Shown here: positions 53,328-64,000 of the stretch, in pieces
How the letters are laid out: every line of letters starts with the position of its first letter
How positions within the stretch are numbered: position 1 is the stretch's first letter
Origin: Rhodococcus rhodochrous
Lineage (GTDB): Bacteria > Actinomycetota > Actinomycetes > Mycobacteriales > Mycobacteriaceae
DNA: 64,000 bases
Reading direction: 5' to 3'
Assembly (NCBI RefSeq): GCF_900187265.1
Contig: NZ_LT906450.1
Span: forward strand, 3,525,444 to 3,589,443
The notes under the pieces: model-generated
The model's input: the letters and a program-made list of their open reading frames with translations, nothing else
Databases searched by the model: none
Told to the model about the DNA's origin: nothing
Made by a program: the position numbers and the translations under genes

Positions 53328-54737
53328 TCACCTGCCGGCATCCGTCAACTCCTCGAGAGATTCCTGGATCAGCGTCGCTGCCACGTCCACATCGGGCATC
53401 GCATCACGATCCGCATTCAAACCGTAGTAGATCTTGCCGTCGTAGGACGTCAACGCGATGCTCAGGGCCTGATTCTTCAGCAGCGGCGAGACCGGGAAGA
53501 TCTCGAGCAGCCGGGCTCCGGTGAGGTAGAGCGGGTGCTGCGGACCGGGCGCATTGGTGATCATGAGGTTGAACATCCGCTGCGAGAAACCCATCGCGAC
53601 CCGGGCTCCCACCGCGTGCATCGTCGCCGGGGCGAAGCCCGACAAGCGGACCATCGTCTGCGCCGCCACCCGCCGCCGCTGCCGCGAGTAGGCCTCGCCC
53701 GCATGCGCGATGTGCGACAACCGGACCACCGCGTTCGGCTCCCCCACCGGCAGATCCAGCAGGAAGGACGACACCTCGCCCTGCGGGTGCACCTGGATCG
53801 TGTCGTTGTCGCCGCAGTCGTCCGGATCCTGGGTGTACACCGACATCGGGACCATCGCCCGCACCACCGTCGCCTCGGTGACCGGCTCCCCGCGGGAGAG
53901 CAGCCAGTACCGCAACGCGCCGGCGAGGACCGCAAGCACCACGTCGTTGATCGTGCAGCCGTAGCGGGAGTGGATCTTGCGGTAGGGCTCCAGATCGGAG
54001 CGCACCACGGAGAACCGACGGCTCCTCGAGATCTGCGTGTTCAGCGGAGTCTCGGGCGCCGACTGCGCTGCCGTGCGGGCGATCCGGCCGACGGCGTCGA
54101 CGGTCTCGGTGAGGGTCGCCGTGAGATCGCCCACGGCCGATCGCACGGCGGCGATCCCCTCCCCCGGGCGCGCGACGAGTTCGGCGAGCGCTCCGACGAG
54201 CAGAGCGGACTCCGACGGTTCGCGTTCGGGCATCCACAATTCCTCGGGGACCTCACGCGGCACCGGCTCCTTGTCGAAGAGCACCTGGACGATGTCGAGG
54301 GCCTCCTCGCCGTCGACGAGCGCCGAATGCGACTTCGTGAACAGCGCCACCCGATCGTTCGCGAGCCCCTCGACGAGATACATCTCCCAGAGCGGTCGCG
54401 TGCGGTCGAGCGGTCGCGAGACCAGACGCGCGACGAGGTCGTGCAGCTGTTCGTCGGAGCCGGGTTTCGGCAGCGCGGAGCGCCGCACGTGGTAGGTGAT
54501 GTCGAAATCGCGGTCGTCGACCCACACGGGTCGCGAGAGCCCGAATGCGACCTCCCGCACCTTCTTCCGGTAACGGGGCACCTCGGGCAGTCGCTGCTCG
54601 ACCAACCGCAGCACGCTCTCGTAGTCGAGACCGCCCTCGGGGGGTTCGAGGATCGCGAGCGACCCGACGTGCATCGGCGTGTTGCTCGTCTCCAGGTAGT
54701 AGTACGACGCGTCCTGCGCCGTCATCCGGCTCGTCAT
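53328..54737 (-). CDS. WS/DGAT-family acyltransferase (Tgs3 type) with altered HHxxxDG
   Basis: Encodes 469 residues with the N-terminal wax ester synthase/DGAT domain and the C-terminal DUF1298 part (NLMITNAPGPQHPLYLTGARL). The catalytic HHxxxDG reads HSALVDG (H137, S138, D142, G143), so the second His, thought to be the base, is Ser. Counterparts at Rv3233c/Rv3234c share this position. It may be inactive, use another residue or have changed substrate. It overlaps the HAD gene by 4 bp. Confidence 0.87.
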   Translation of the reverse strand: MTSRMTAQDASYYYLETSNTPMHVGSLAILEPPEGGLDYESVLRLVEQRLPEVPRYRKKVREVAFGLSRPVWVDDRDFDITYHVRRSALPKPGSDEQLHDLVARLVSRPLDRTRPLWEMYLVEGLANDRVALFTKSHSALVDGEEALDIVQVLFDKEPVPREVPEELWMPEREPSESALLVGALAELVARPGEGIAAVRSAVGDLTATLTETVDAVGRIARTAAQSAPETPLNTQISRSRRFSVVRSDLEPYRKIHSRYGCTINDVVLAVLAGALRYWLLSRGEPVTEATVVRAMVPMSVYTQDPDDCGDNDTIQVHPQGEVSSFLLDLPVGEPNAVVRLSHIAHAGEAYSRQRRRVAAQTMVRLSGFAPATMHAVGARVAMGFSQRMFNLMITNAPGPQHPLYLTGARLLEIFPVSPLLKNQALSIALTSYDGKIYYGLNADRDAMPDVDVAATLIQESLEELTDAGR

Positions 54738-55222
54738 CGACCCCGTTCCCCCTCCTGACCCGAACCTCCCGAGCGTCGCCACCACGACTCGGCACCGTCC
54801 GTGGCTCCGCTCCCGATCTCCTCGGGATCGAGATCGAAGAGTACGGCCAGTTCGCCCGGCGCGTCGTGTGAACCATCATGGTGTACGCCGACCATCCCCG
54901 CAGCGGCGGCGCCTCGCACGTTGCCGACCGAATCGTCGACGAAGACGCACTCGCCGGGTTCGAGGTCCAGCAGCCGGGCGACCAGCAGGTAGCTCTCGGG
55001 GTCGGGTTTGGCGACACGTGCGTCACCCGAGAGCACCACGCGGTCGACGAACGGGCCCTCGAGATCGCGCAGCCACTGCGCGCCGGGCCCACCGGGATCG
55101 TTGCTCAGCAGGGCGGTCCGCACCCCACGCGCGCGCAGGACCGTCACGGCCGCGCCGAAGGTATCGGGATCGCTTCCCGGCCCGACCAGGACGCCACCGA
55201 CATCGAGTACGAGTCCTCGCAT
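54734..55222 (-). CDS. HAD-like hydrolase
   Basis: Encodes 162 residues. Motif I LDVGGVL has Asp7 but Gly at the usual second Asp (D-x-D), motif II LLSN, motif III in VAKPDPES and VFVDDSVGN for motif IV. It is short, with no clear cap. Substrate unknown. It is translationally coupled to the acyltransferase. Confidence 0.8.
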   Translation of the reverse strand: MRGLVLDVGGVLVGPGSDPDTFGAAVTVLRARGVRTALLSNDPGGPGAQWLRDLEGPFVDRVVLSGDARVAKPDPESYLLVARLLDLEPGECVFVDDSVGNVRGAAAAGMVGVHHDGSHDAPGELAVLFDLDPEEIGSGATDGAESWWRRSGGSGQEGERGR

Positions 55223-55345
55223 CACGACACCACCGTAGGTCCCGGACGTCCTGCTCGCGCAGCGCATCCCGCGCGCGTCGGACCGGGACCGTCGCCCGGC
55301 GATGTGGCATCATGTGCGCGGTTCGTCCTCTCCCGAACCGCTTCG

Positions 55346-55403
55346 CCGTCACGGCGTCAGCCGTGCCGATGCAACCGTCACGGTGTCGGCCGTGCCGATC
55401 CGT
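55346..55403. repeat. 29-bp tandem duplication upstream of the Rv3235-like gene
   Basis: Two copies (55346-55374, 55375-55403) share ccgtcacgg...ccgtgccgat with four or so differences. Each folds as CACGG(C/T)-GTC(A/G)-GCCGTG. It lies in the 5' region of the gene at 55424, in a divergent gap of 201 bp, and so may be regulatory. Confidence 0.75.
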
Positions 55404-55423
55404 CATGCCTTTCGGGAGAGCTC

Positions 55424-55975
55424 ATGTCGCATCACACCGGGCGCTACGTGCGCCGCCTCACCAACCTCGAACCTCCGGTCGAGGAGGCCTGTCATCGTCC
55501 CCGCAGCCACCTCGCGCGCCGGCCCACGCCGCACGACGGACGCTCGGGGCGCGCACCGCTCCGCCGCGACGGAACCGAACGTCCGACCACCGCCCCCGGC
55601 ACCGAAGATCCGACCACGCGGCCGGGCGACCGGCCCGCGATCGTCCTCGATCCGGGTGTCGTGCGGGTCGCGGAGACGGCGGTGCGACTGGTTCTCGAAG
55701 TGGTCGACGGCCGCCGTCCCGCCGTGCAGTCCACGACGGTCCTCGACCCGCGTCTCGTCGCCACGATCACTGCGGCCCGGCCTCCTCGCGCAGGACGCAG
55801 CACTGCGGTGCTGCTGCGGACGCGGGTACGTCCCGTCGACGCCGACACCGTGGAGGTGTTCGGCAGCTACGGTCGCGGGGACCGGGTGTTCGCCTACGCC
55901 GGCCGGATGGTGCACAAGCGCCCCCGCCCTCGTGCTCCGCACCGCTGGACGATCACGACCCTGTGGCTCGGGTGA
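55424..55975 (+). CDS. Rv3235-family hypothetical protein
   Basis: Encodes 183 residues. The first 70 are Arg/Pro/Thr-rich and probably disordered. A compact C-terminal domain (VLDPGVVRVAETAVRLVLEVVDGRR...VEVFGSYGRGDRVFAYAGRM) matches the actinobacterial Rv3235 family. Unknown function. Convergent with secA. Confidence 0.75.
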   Translation: MSHHTGRYVRRLTNLEPPVEEACHRPRSHLARRPTPHDGRSGRAPLRRDGTERPTTAPGTEDPTTRPGDRPAIVLDPGVVRVAETAVRLVLEVVDGRRPAVQSTTVLDPRLVATITAARPPRAGRSTAVLLRTRVRPVDADTVEVFGSYGRGDRVFAYAGRMVHKRPRPRAPHRWTITTLWLG

Positions 55976-55997
55976 GCCACAGGGTCGTGGGGCGATC

Positions 55998-56110
55998 GTG
56001 AGTCTTCGACTCAGCACTCCATGTGAGTCTTCGACTCAGCACACCACGTGAGTCTTCGACTCAGCACACCACGTGAGTCTTCGACTCAGCACTCCATGTG
56101 AGTCTTCGAC

Positions 56111-56115
<5 letters not shown>
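55998..56115. repeat. 25-bp tandem repeat array at the 3' end of secA
   Basis: Four full 25-bp copies (55998, 56023, 56048, 56073) and an 18-bp fifth (56098-56115) that contains the secA stop (TCA on the plus strand, 56111-56113). Each holds TGAGTC-TTC-GACTCA, a 6-bp stem. Copies differ only at the last bases (ctccat or caccac). Confidence 0.95.
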
Positions 56116-58951
<2,836 letters not shown>

Positions 58952-58993
58952 TGGTGTGTTCGTCCTCAATCTCGGGTACCTGCACGGACAAGA

Positions 58994-59029
58994 AATCCGG
59001 CCGAGGCCTTGTCGGACCCCGGCCGGATT
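58994..59029 (-). terminator. Terminator between hpf and secA1
   Basis: Arms aatccggccg (58994-59003) and cggccggatt (59020-59029). On the minus strand the stem is followed by TTTCTTGTCC, a good Rho-independent pattern, so it acts after hpf. Confidence 0.72.
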
Positions 59030-59046
59030 CCATGGTAGGCGCTGCG

Positions 59047-59087
59047 CGGGAGTGACCGCGATGGCGAGGTGCCTTCGGTCACTCCCG
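59047..59087 (-). terminator. Second hairpin after hpf
   Basis: Perfect 12-bp arms cgggagtgaccg (59047-59058) and cggtcactcccg (59076-59087), loop 17 nt, no T-run. It may assist the terminator that follows it. Confidence 0.5.
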
Positions 59088-59093
59088 GCAGTG

Positions 59094-59762
59094 TCACACG
59101 AGCCTGATCAGACCGTAGTCGAAGGCGTGTCGCCGGTAGACCACGGACGGCTTGTCCGTCTCCTTGTCGTGGAACAGGTAGAAGTCGTGACCGACGAGTT
59201 CCATCTCGTAGAGGGCGTCGTCGACGGTCATCGGCTGAGCGTTGTGTTCCTTCGTCCGGACGATGCGACCGGGACCGTCCTGGGGTTCCTTCTCGCTGTC
59301 GCCGAGCGACAGGTCGGGCGAGATCGCGAGCTCGTCGTCCTGGGCGAGGGCCGCGGTGGCTTCCGCCACGGACACGGGCGTCTTCTCACCGTAGGAGACC
59401 TTGCGGCGCTCCTTCGTCCGGCGCAGACGCGATTCGAGCTTGCTGACCACAGACTCGAAGGCAGCGTAGAAGCTGTCGGCACTCGCCTCGGCGCGTACGA
59501 CCGGTCCCTTTCCGCGGGCAGTGATCTCGACCCGCTGACAACTCTTCTTCTGACGCCTGTTGCGTTCGTGTTGCAACTCGACGTCGAAGATGAAGATCGT
59601 CGGATCGAAACGTTCGAGCCGAGCGAGTTTCTCGGAGACGTAGATCCGGAAATGATCGGGGACCTCGACGTTGCGTCCTTTCACGACAACGTCGGCACGG
59701 GGGCCTTCCGTGGCGGCATCGGCCTCTGCAACGGAACCTCTGGACTTCGAAGGGGTCGTCAC
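59094..59762 (-). CDS. hpf: Long-form ribosome hibernation promoting factor
   Basis: Encodes 222 residues from GTG at 59762, with GGGAGG 7 bp before it. N-terminal S30AE/YfiA domain ([29 protein letters not shown]) and a C-terminal dimerisation domain ([24 protein letters not shown]). The long form makes 100S ribosomes. The frame is open to 59924, but homology begins at 59762. The 235 bp upstream shows no convincing promoter. It corresponds to Rv3241c. Confidence 0.93.
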   Translation of the reverse strand: MTTPSKSRGSVAEADAATEGPRADVVVKGRNVEVPDHFRIYVSEKLARLERFDPTIFIFDVELQHERNRRQKKSCQRVEITARGKGPVVRAEASADSFYAAFESVVSKLESRLRRTKERRKVSYGEKTPVSVAEATAALAQDDELAISPDLSLGDSEKEPQDGPGRIVRTKEHNAQPMTVDDALYEMELVGHDFYLFHDKETDKPSVVYRRHAFDYGLIRLV

Positions 59763-59997
59763 GCGTACCTCCCGAGTTACGGCCGGCGCAGCCCGCGCAC
59801 CGGCATGATGTATGAGCGCGAGAGCGCGCTCGCCCGGAATCGGAAGAACAGGCGTTTCCACCCGTCTACCTTGTTGTTTCCGGGTCTGATGGCGACGGTA
59901 GTACGTAACGCGGAGGTGTGCCACCGTTCCCGCGCGATTTCACGTCGCGTCGCCTTCGGGTCACCCGGCGGAGTACTTTCCGGGCCCGCCCGTGGGC

Positions 59998-60642
59998 TCA
60001 CGCATGGGCCGTCACGAGCACTCCGAGAGGGTCGAATCCGGCGCGCCGGAGTGCCCGCACCGACTCGCGCGCGGTGGTTCCGGTGGTGAGCACATCGTCG
60101 ACGACGAGAACCGGGATCGTGCGCGGCAGCCCGTCGGCGCGCACCCGGACACGGCCGGCGAGGTTGCGCTGCCGGTCGGCTGCCGAGAGCCCCACCGAGT
60201 CGCGCACTCCGCCCGCCACATTCAGGATCGGGCGGACGTGGAGGCGACGGTCGTGGGTCGCGGCGGCCCGGGCGGCACGCGTGACGGGATCACCTCCGCG
60301 TGCCCGCGCCGCACGCGCCCGGGTGGGAGCGGGCGCCACGATCACGGGGCCCTCGGGCAGCTCGCTCCATCGGCGCAACCGCGCGATCGCGACGGCCCAT
60401 GCGAGCCCGAGCGGCTCGGCGAGATCCCGGCGGCCACGCTCCTTCGCCACGATCACCGCGCGGCGCCTGGGACCGGTGTACGGGCCCAGACTCCACACCG
60501 GAACCCCGGGGTCGACGCGCGGCGCGACGGCCACGGGATGGTCGGAGAGCTCGCGTGCACATGCCCGGCACCAGCTCGTGCCGGGAGCGGCGCAGCCACC
60601 GCACCGGGCGGGCAGGACGAGATCGAGAAGGGCCGTGAGCAC
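59998..60642 (-). CDS. ComF-family phosphoribosyltransferase-like protein
   Basis: Encodes 214 residues from GTG. A Cys pair C14, C17 and C25, C28 forms a zinc ribbon; the PRPP loop is VVDDVLTTGTTA. ComF proteins support DNA uptake or transformation, but competence in this genus is unproven and no com operon is in the window. Counterpart of Rv3242c. Confidence 0.88.
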   Translation of the reverse strand: MLTALLDLVLPARCGGCAAPGTSWCRACARELSDHPVAVAPRVDPGVPVWSLGPYTGPRRRAVIVAKERGRRDLAEPLGLAWAVAIARLRRWSELPEGPVIVAPAPTRARAARARGGDPVTRAARAAATHDRRLHVRPILNVAGGVRDSVGLSAADRQRNLAGRVRVRADGLPRTIPVLVVDDVLTTGTTARESVRALRRAGFDPLGVLVTAHA

Positions 60643-60693
60643 ACCGGGAGTGTGCCCGAAGTCACCGACGACCGGAGATCACAGTCGGCAGGC

Positions 60694-62478
60694 TCAGCCC
60701 GGAAGGACGGGAATCGCCGCCATACCCGCCAGTCCGGGCACCTCGCGCCAGTACCGGTCGCCCGCGGGATCCCGGTTGTTGAGCTGGAAGACCGTCCGGG
60801 AATCGGCGACGAACTCGCTGGCCGTGGATGCCTCGACCGCAACCACCGGAGGGGTGAGGTTGCGGCTCGGGAGCGCGTCGATGCGCGAGCCGTCCACCGC
60901 GATCTGCACGACGGGCACGTCGGCCGACGCGCGGGAGACGACGATCGTGTCGGCAGTGCTCCAGTCCAGGGCGAGCGCCGGACCGCCGAGACCGAAGCCG
61001 ATCTCGCGCGGATTGGTGAGCGAGTACTCGCCGGTCGTGGTCGGCACCACCGTCGCGACGAAGACCCGCCCGTCGATGATCAGGGCGGCGCGGACACCGT
61101 CGCGAGACAGGCGCAGCTCGGTGATGCGGCCCCCGAGGGCGCGGATCGCACCCGCTTCGACGCCGACCACGGTGACCCGCCCGGTGCCGGGTTCGCGCAC
61201 AGCGCGCACCACCGCGGTGCCGTTGACGACGGCCCACACCGAGTTGTTGTTGGGCGACCAGGACGGCCGGGTGATCGACTCGCCGTCGACCGCGGGTTCG
61301 GCGGCGCCTTCGCTGTAGGCACCGACCATCAGCTGCACGGCCGGCTCCGGTCTGGGTTTCCCGGTGTTCTCGACCGCGGCGACGAGTTCCCCGTCCAGCG
61401 ACAGGGCGACGGACTGCAGGTCGTCGGCCGTACCGAAGAAGCTGCGGACGGGCGTCACGCCGGTCTCGGCGACACTCACCAGCGCCCCGTCGAGCAGGGC
61501 GTGAAGACCCACGGTCACGCTCGACGCGGCGAGGGGGTTCATCGACGCCACGTCGGCGGTGGTCCAACCGTTGGGGAACCGCTCGTCGAGGGGCTGACCA
61601 TCGGCGAGGAGGTGGTACGGGCCGCTGATGTCGGCGTTGGCGAGGGTCCAGATCACCTGCGAGGCGAGCAGTTCGCGATCCTGCCGGCCCATCGAGCCGA
61701 CCCCCTGGAAGTCGATGCGGATGCCGCCGAGTCCGACACCGACGTCGGTCGTGCGGCCGTCCGCCTTCGTCACCGAGCCGATGACGGTGACGTCCTCGAG
61801 GAGGTTCTTGACCGCGGGCGCGAGGACCTCTTTCGGCCCCTCGACGAGCAATCCGATCAGCTGCGATGCCGTCTGCTCGGGAGTGCCGGTGATCCAGCGC
61901 GGGTCGGGGACGACGGCGTTGCCGGTCGGGTCGAGGAAGTACAGCGAACGGCGCTGATAGGTATTCAGGAAGCGCGGGCGGTCCATGATGACGCCGGCCG
62001 GCAGCCGGTCGATTCGCCACTCGCCGTCGGTGCGGACGAGGGAGAACCGTGCCTCGAACTCCCCGTCGGCGGGACGGTAGATGCCGCCCTCCTCGAGATG
62101 GCCGACGGTGCTCGCCCGAACCACGTAGGTGGCGCTGTCGCCGTCGCGTTCCTCGACGAGGACGTCGACCTTGTCGACGATCGTCGCGCTCGCCGCGTCG
62201 TCCCATGACTCGGACATCGCAGGTGTGAGGAACTGCCGGGCCGCGCGGTGACGGTTGATCGGATCCGTGCTCGCCTGCAGGAAGTCGCGCAGGAGCAGGT
62301 CGGGTTCGCGACCGGGCACGGGCGCGGCGACCTCGGTGGTCGTGGGGCCACGTTCGAGGGTTCCGATGGCCTGCGGTGACGAGGAATCGGGCAGCGTGGC
62401 GCATCCCGACAGCACGAGCCCGGCCACGGTCAGGAGTACGACGAGCACGCCCGCTGCACGCGGAGTCGAGCGGCTCAT
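60694..62478 (-). CDS. lpqB: Lipoprotein LpqB
   Basis: Encodes 594 residues. Signal peptide with lipobox LSGC (C26), a GerMN domain (about 200-300) and a C-terminal LpqB beta-propeller. It modulates MtrB; the three-gene mtrA-mtrB-lpqB operon is conserved in actinobacteria. The ATG overlaps the mtrB stop by 4 bp. Confidence 0.95.
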   Translation of the reverse strand: MSRSTPRAAGVLVVLLTVAGLVLSGCATLPDSSSPQAIGTLERGPTTTEVAAPVPGREPDLLLRDFLQASTDPINRHRAARQFLTPAMSESWDDAASATIVDKVDVLVEERDGDSATYVVRASTVGHLEEGGIYRPADGEFEARFSLVRTDGEWRIDRLPAGVIMDRPRFLNTYQRRSLYFLDPTGNAVVPDPRWITGTPEQTASQLIGLLVEGPKEVLAPAVKNLLEDVTVIGSVTKADGRTTDVGVGLGGIRIDFQGVGSMGRQDRELLASQVIWTLANADISGPYHLLADGQPLDERFPNGWTTADVASMNPLAASSVTVGLHALLDGALVSVAETGVTPVRSFFGTADDLQSVALSLDGELVAAVENTGKPRPEPAVQLMVGAYSEGAAEPAVDGESITRPSWSPNNNSVWAVVNGTAVVRAVREPGTGRVTVVGVEAGAIRALGGRITELRLSRDGVRAALIIDGRVFVATVVPTTTGEYSLTNPREIGFGLGGPALALDWSTADTIVVSRASADVPVVQIAVDGSRIDALPSRNLTPPVVAVEASTASEFVADSRTVFQLNNRDPAGDRYWREVPGLAGMAAIPVLPG

Positions 62479-64000
62479 GTATTGGCTCCTTCGGACGGTG
62501 TGCTCGCAGGGTCGGTCGGGATCTCTCCGGTCGACGGCTGCTCCGGGGTGTCGTCACCCGGTGGAGGCTTGCCCTGCACGGCCTTCGCGGCGCTGGGCAC
62601 GAGAGGCAGCGGGCTGCGACCCACCTTACGTCCGCGTTCGCGCGGGAGGGTGAGCCGGAAGCTGGCGCCTCGTCCCGGTTCGCCCCACGCTTCGAGCTTG
62701 CCGTTGTGCAGGTTGGCGTCCTCGACGCTGATGGCGAGACCGAGGCCGGCGCCACCGGAGCGCCGGACCCGTGACGGATCGGACCGCCAGAACCGGTTGA
62801 AGACGAGCTTCTCCTCCCCCGGTCGCAGGCCCACTCCCTGGTCGCGCACGACGAAGGCCGCGGCCGCGTCGTCGGCGCGCAGCCGCAGGAGGATGGGTTT
62901 GCCCTCGCCGTGATCGATCGCGTTGGCGAGCAGATTGCGCAGGATGCGCTCGACGCGGCGGGGATCGACGTCGGCCTCGACGGGCTCGTCCGGTAGGTCG
63001 ACGATGAGCTCGGTGGCGGTCTCGCGGGCGAGGTGCCGCACGGTCGAGACGGCGGCACGCGCGCACATCCGCACATCGAGTCGCTCGGAGGCGAGTTCGG
63101 CGACACCCGCGTCGTGCCGGCTGATCTCGAGCAGGTCGTTGAGGAGGCTCTCGAAACGGTCGAGTTCGGCGACCAGCAGTTCGGAGGACCGCTTGAGGAC
63201 GGGGTCGAGGTCGTCGCTGCCGTCGTGGATGAGATCGGCGGCCATGCGCACCGTCGTGAGCGGGGTGCGCAGTTCGTGGCTCACGTCGGAGGTGAACCGT
63301 TTCTGCAGGTTGCCGTACTCCTCGAGCTGGGTGATCTGCCGCGACAGGCTCTCGGCCATCTCGTTGAACGACATCGCCAGGCGCGCCATGTCGTCCTCGC
63401 CGCGGACCGGCATGCGTTCCTTGAGCCGCCCGTCGGCGAAGCGCACCGCGATCCGGGAGGCCGATCGGATGGGCAGCACGACCTGCCGCGCGACGATCAT
63501 CGAGATCGCGGTCAGCAGCACGAGCAGGACCACCGCGCCGACGAGCAGGGTGCCGCGGACGAGGGCGAGGGTGCGTTCCTCCCCGCCGAGCGGGAAGACG
63601 AGATACAGCTCGAGCGTCGAGATGTCGGAGTCGGTGGGGCTGCCCATGATCAGGGCCGGCCCGGTGTAGCCGTCGGGATCGGCGACCGTCGCGAACTGGT
63701 ACGCGATCTGCCCGTTCTGGACGAAGGCGCGCAGGTTCTGCGGGATCTGGTCGGCGGGCCCACTCGAGGTGGGGGCCCGCGGCCCGTCGCCGGGGACGAT
63801 CAGGACGGGGTCGAAGGTTCCGGCGACGCCGGTGTCCTGTCCCCCGTCGCTGCCACGGCTGGTGAGGATCGCCGCGGCACCGTCGAGGCGGACGGCGAGC
63901 GAACCGGAGTCGTCGGCGCCCGCGAGTTGCCCCTCGACGAGTGCACGCGAGCGATCCATCTCCTCGGTCGCCGCGTCGATCTTCACTTCGAGCAGTCGGT
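62475..64000 (-). CDS. mtrB: Sensor histidine kinase MtrB, 5' end missing
   Basis: Partial; about 508 C-terminal residues are present and the reading frame continues beyond 64000. Extracellular sensor loop, a transmembrane helix ([20 protein letters not shown]), HAMP domain ([19 protein letters not shown]), H-box [11 protein letters not shown]-box ANAIDHG and G1-box DQGVGL. The C-terminal tail is Pro/Thr-rich. With MtrA it controls cell-wall and division genes. Window-edge truncation, not a real defect. Confidence 0.96.
   Translation of the reverse strand, partial: RLLEVKIDAATEEMDRSRALVEGQLAGADDSGSLAVRLDGAAAILTSRGSDGGQDTGVAGTFDPVLIVPGDGPRAPTSSGPADQIPQNLRAFVQNGQIAYQFATVADPDGYTGPALIMGSPTDSDISTLELYLVFPLGGEERTLALVRGTLLVGAVVLLVLLTAISMIVARQVVLPIRSASRIAVRFADGRLKERMPVRGEDDMARLAMSFNEMAESLSRQITQLEEYGNLQKRFTSDVSHELRTPLTTVRMAADLIHDGSDDLDPVLKRSSELLVAELDRFESLLNDLLEISRHDAGVAELASERLDVRMCARAAVSTVRHLARETATELIVDLPDEPVEADVDPRRVERILRNLLANAIDHGEGKPILLRLRADDAAAAFVVRDQGVGLRPGEEKLVFNRFWRSDPSRVRRSGGAGLGLAISVEDANLHNGKLEAWGEPGRGASFRLTLPRERGRKVGRSPLPLVPSAAKAVQGKPPPGDDTPEQPSTGEIPTDPASTPSEGANT

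Overview
The window is a stretch of high-GC actinobacterial chromosome, most likely Rhodococcus or a close Nocardiaceae relative. No 16S or other rRNA gene is present, so genus is inferred from gene order and protein families. The order follows the Mycobacterium tuberculosis segment from about Rv3193c to Rv3245c almost gene for gene (UPF0182, PDZ/Lon protease, DUF2342, ThiF-like, AarF, whiB7, uvrD2, mycoredoxin, nudC, K+ channel, adnB/adnA, lipV, ATL, moeZ, DUF3152, TetR, rhlE, parA, whiB1, pdtaS, rshA-sigH, SRAP, aroA, rsgA, desaturase-reductase, DGAT, secA1, hpf, comF, lpqB, mtrB). The main departures are a nitrate/nitrite block (narK-nirB-nirD-nnaR-sirB, about 23.8-30.2 kb), a mobA-moeA fusion, an extra epimerase/DoxX pair and a second desaturase paralogue. 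I see no phage, IS element, CRISPR array, tRNA or rRNA.

Layout. 0-7 kb: membrane and unknown-function core genes, then an AarF/UbiB kinase. 6.6-7.4 kb: whiB7 with a long leader carrying an upstream ORF and a hairpin. 7.4-14 kb: repair, redox and NAD metabolism (uvrD2, mycoredoxin, nudC, K+ channel). 14-21 kb: adnB/adnA, the double-strand-break resection motor-nuclease. 21-24 kb: hydrolase, alkyltransferase-like protein, molybdenum cofactor fusion. 24-30 kb: nitrate uptake and assimilatory nitrite reduction, with siroheme chelation and the pathway regulator in one minus-strand operon. 30-41 kb: MoeZ, DUF3152 protease, TetR, RhlE, ParA and others. 41-46 kb: regulatory cluster of WhiB1, PdtaS, a biotinyl protein, bL37, RshA and SigH. 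46-49 kb: SRAP, AroA, RsgA. 49-55 kb: lipid block (two acyl desaturases, their reductase, a WS/DGAT acyltransferase). 55-64 kb: SecA1, HPF, ComF, and LpqB with the 3' part of MtrB, cut by the window end.

Functional links. MoeZ and MobA-MoeA belong to the same cofactor route that nitrate reductase needs. SirB and the HemD-like NnaR sit beside the siroheme enzyme NirB. SigH-type promoter motifs lie in front of both sigH and the mycoredoxin gene. A shared palindrome lies in front of both transcription units of the desaturase block.

The most unusual signal is a set of short tandem duplications that span or abut stop codons. They occur at seven convergent gene junctions (eight genes) and range from two 14-bp copies to five or six 25-27-bp copies, often with an internal hairpin.
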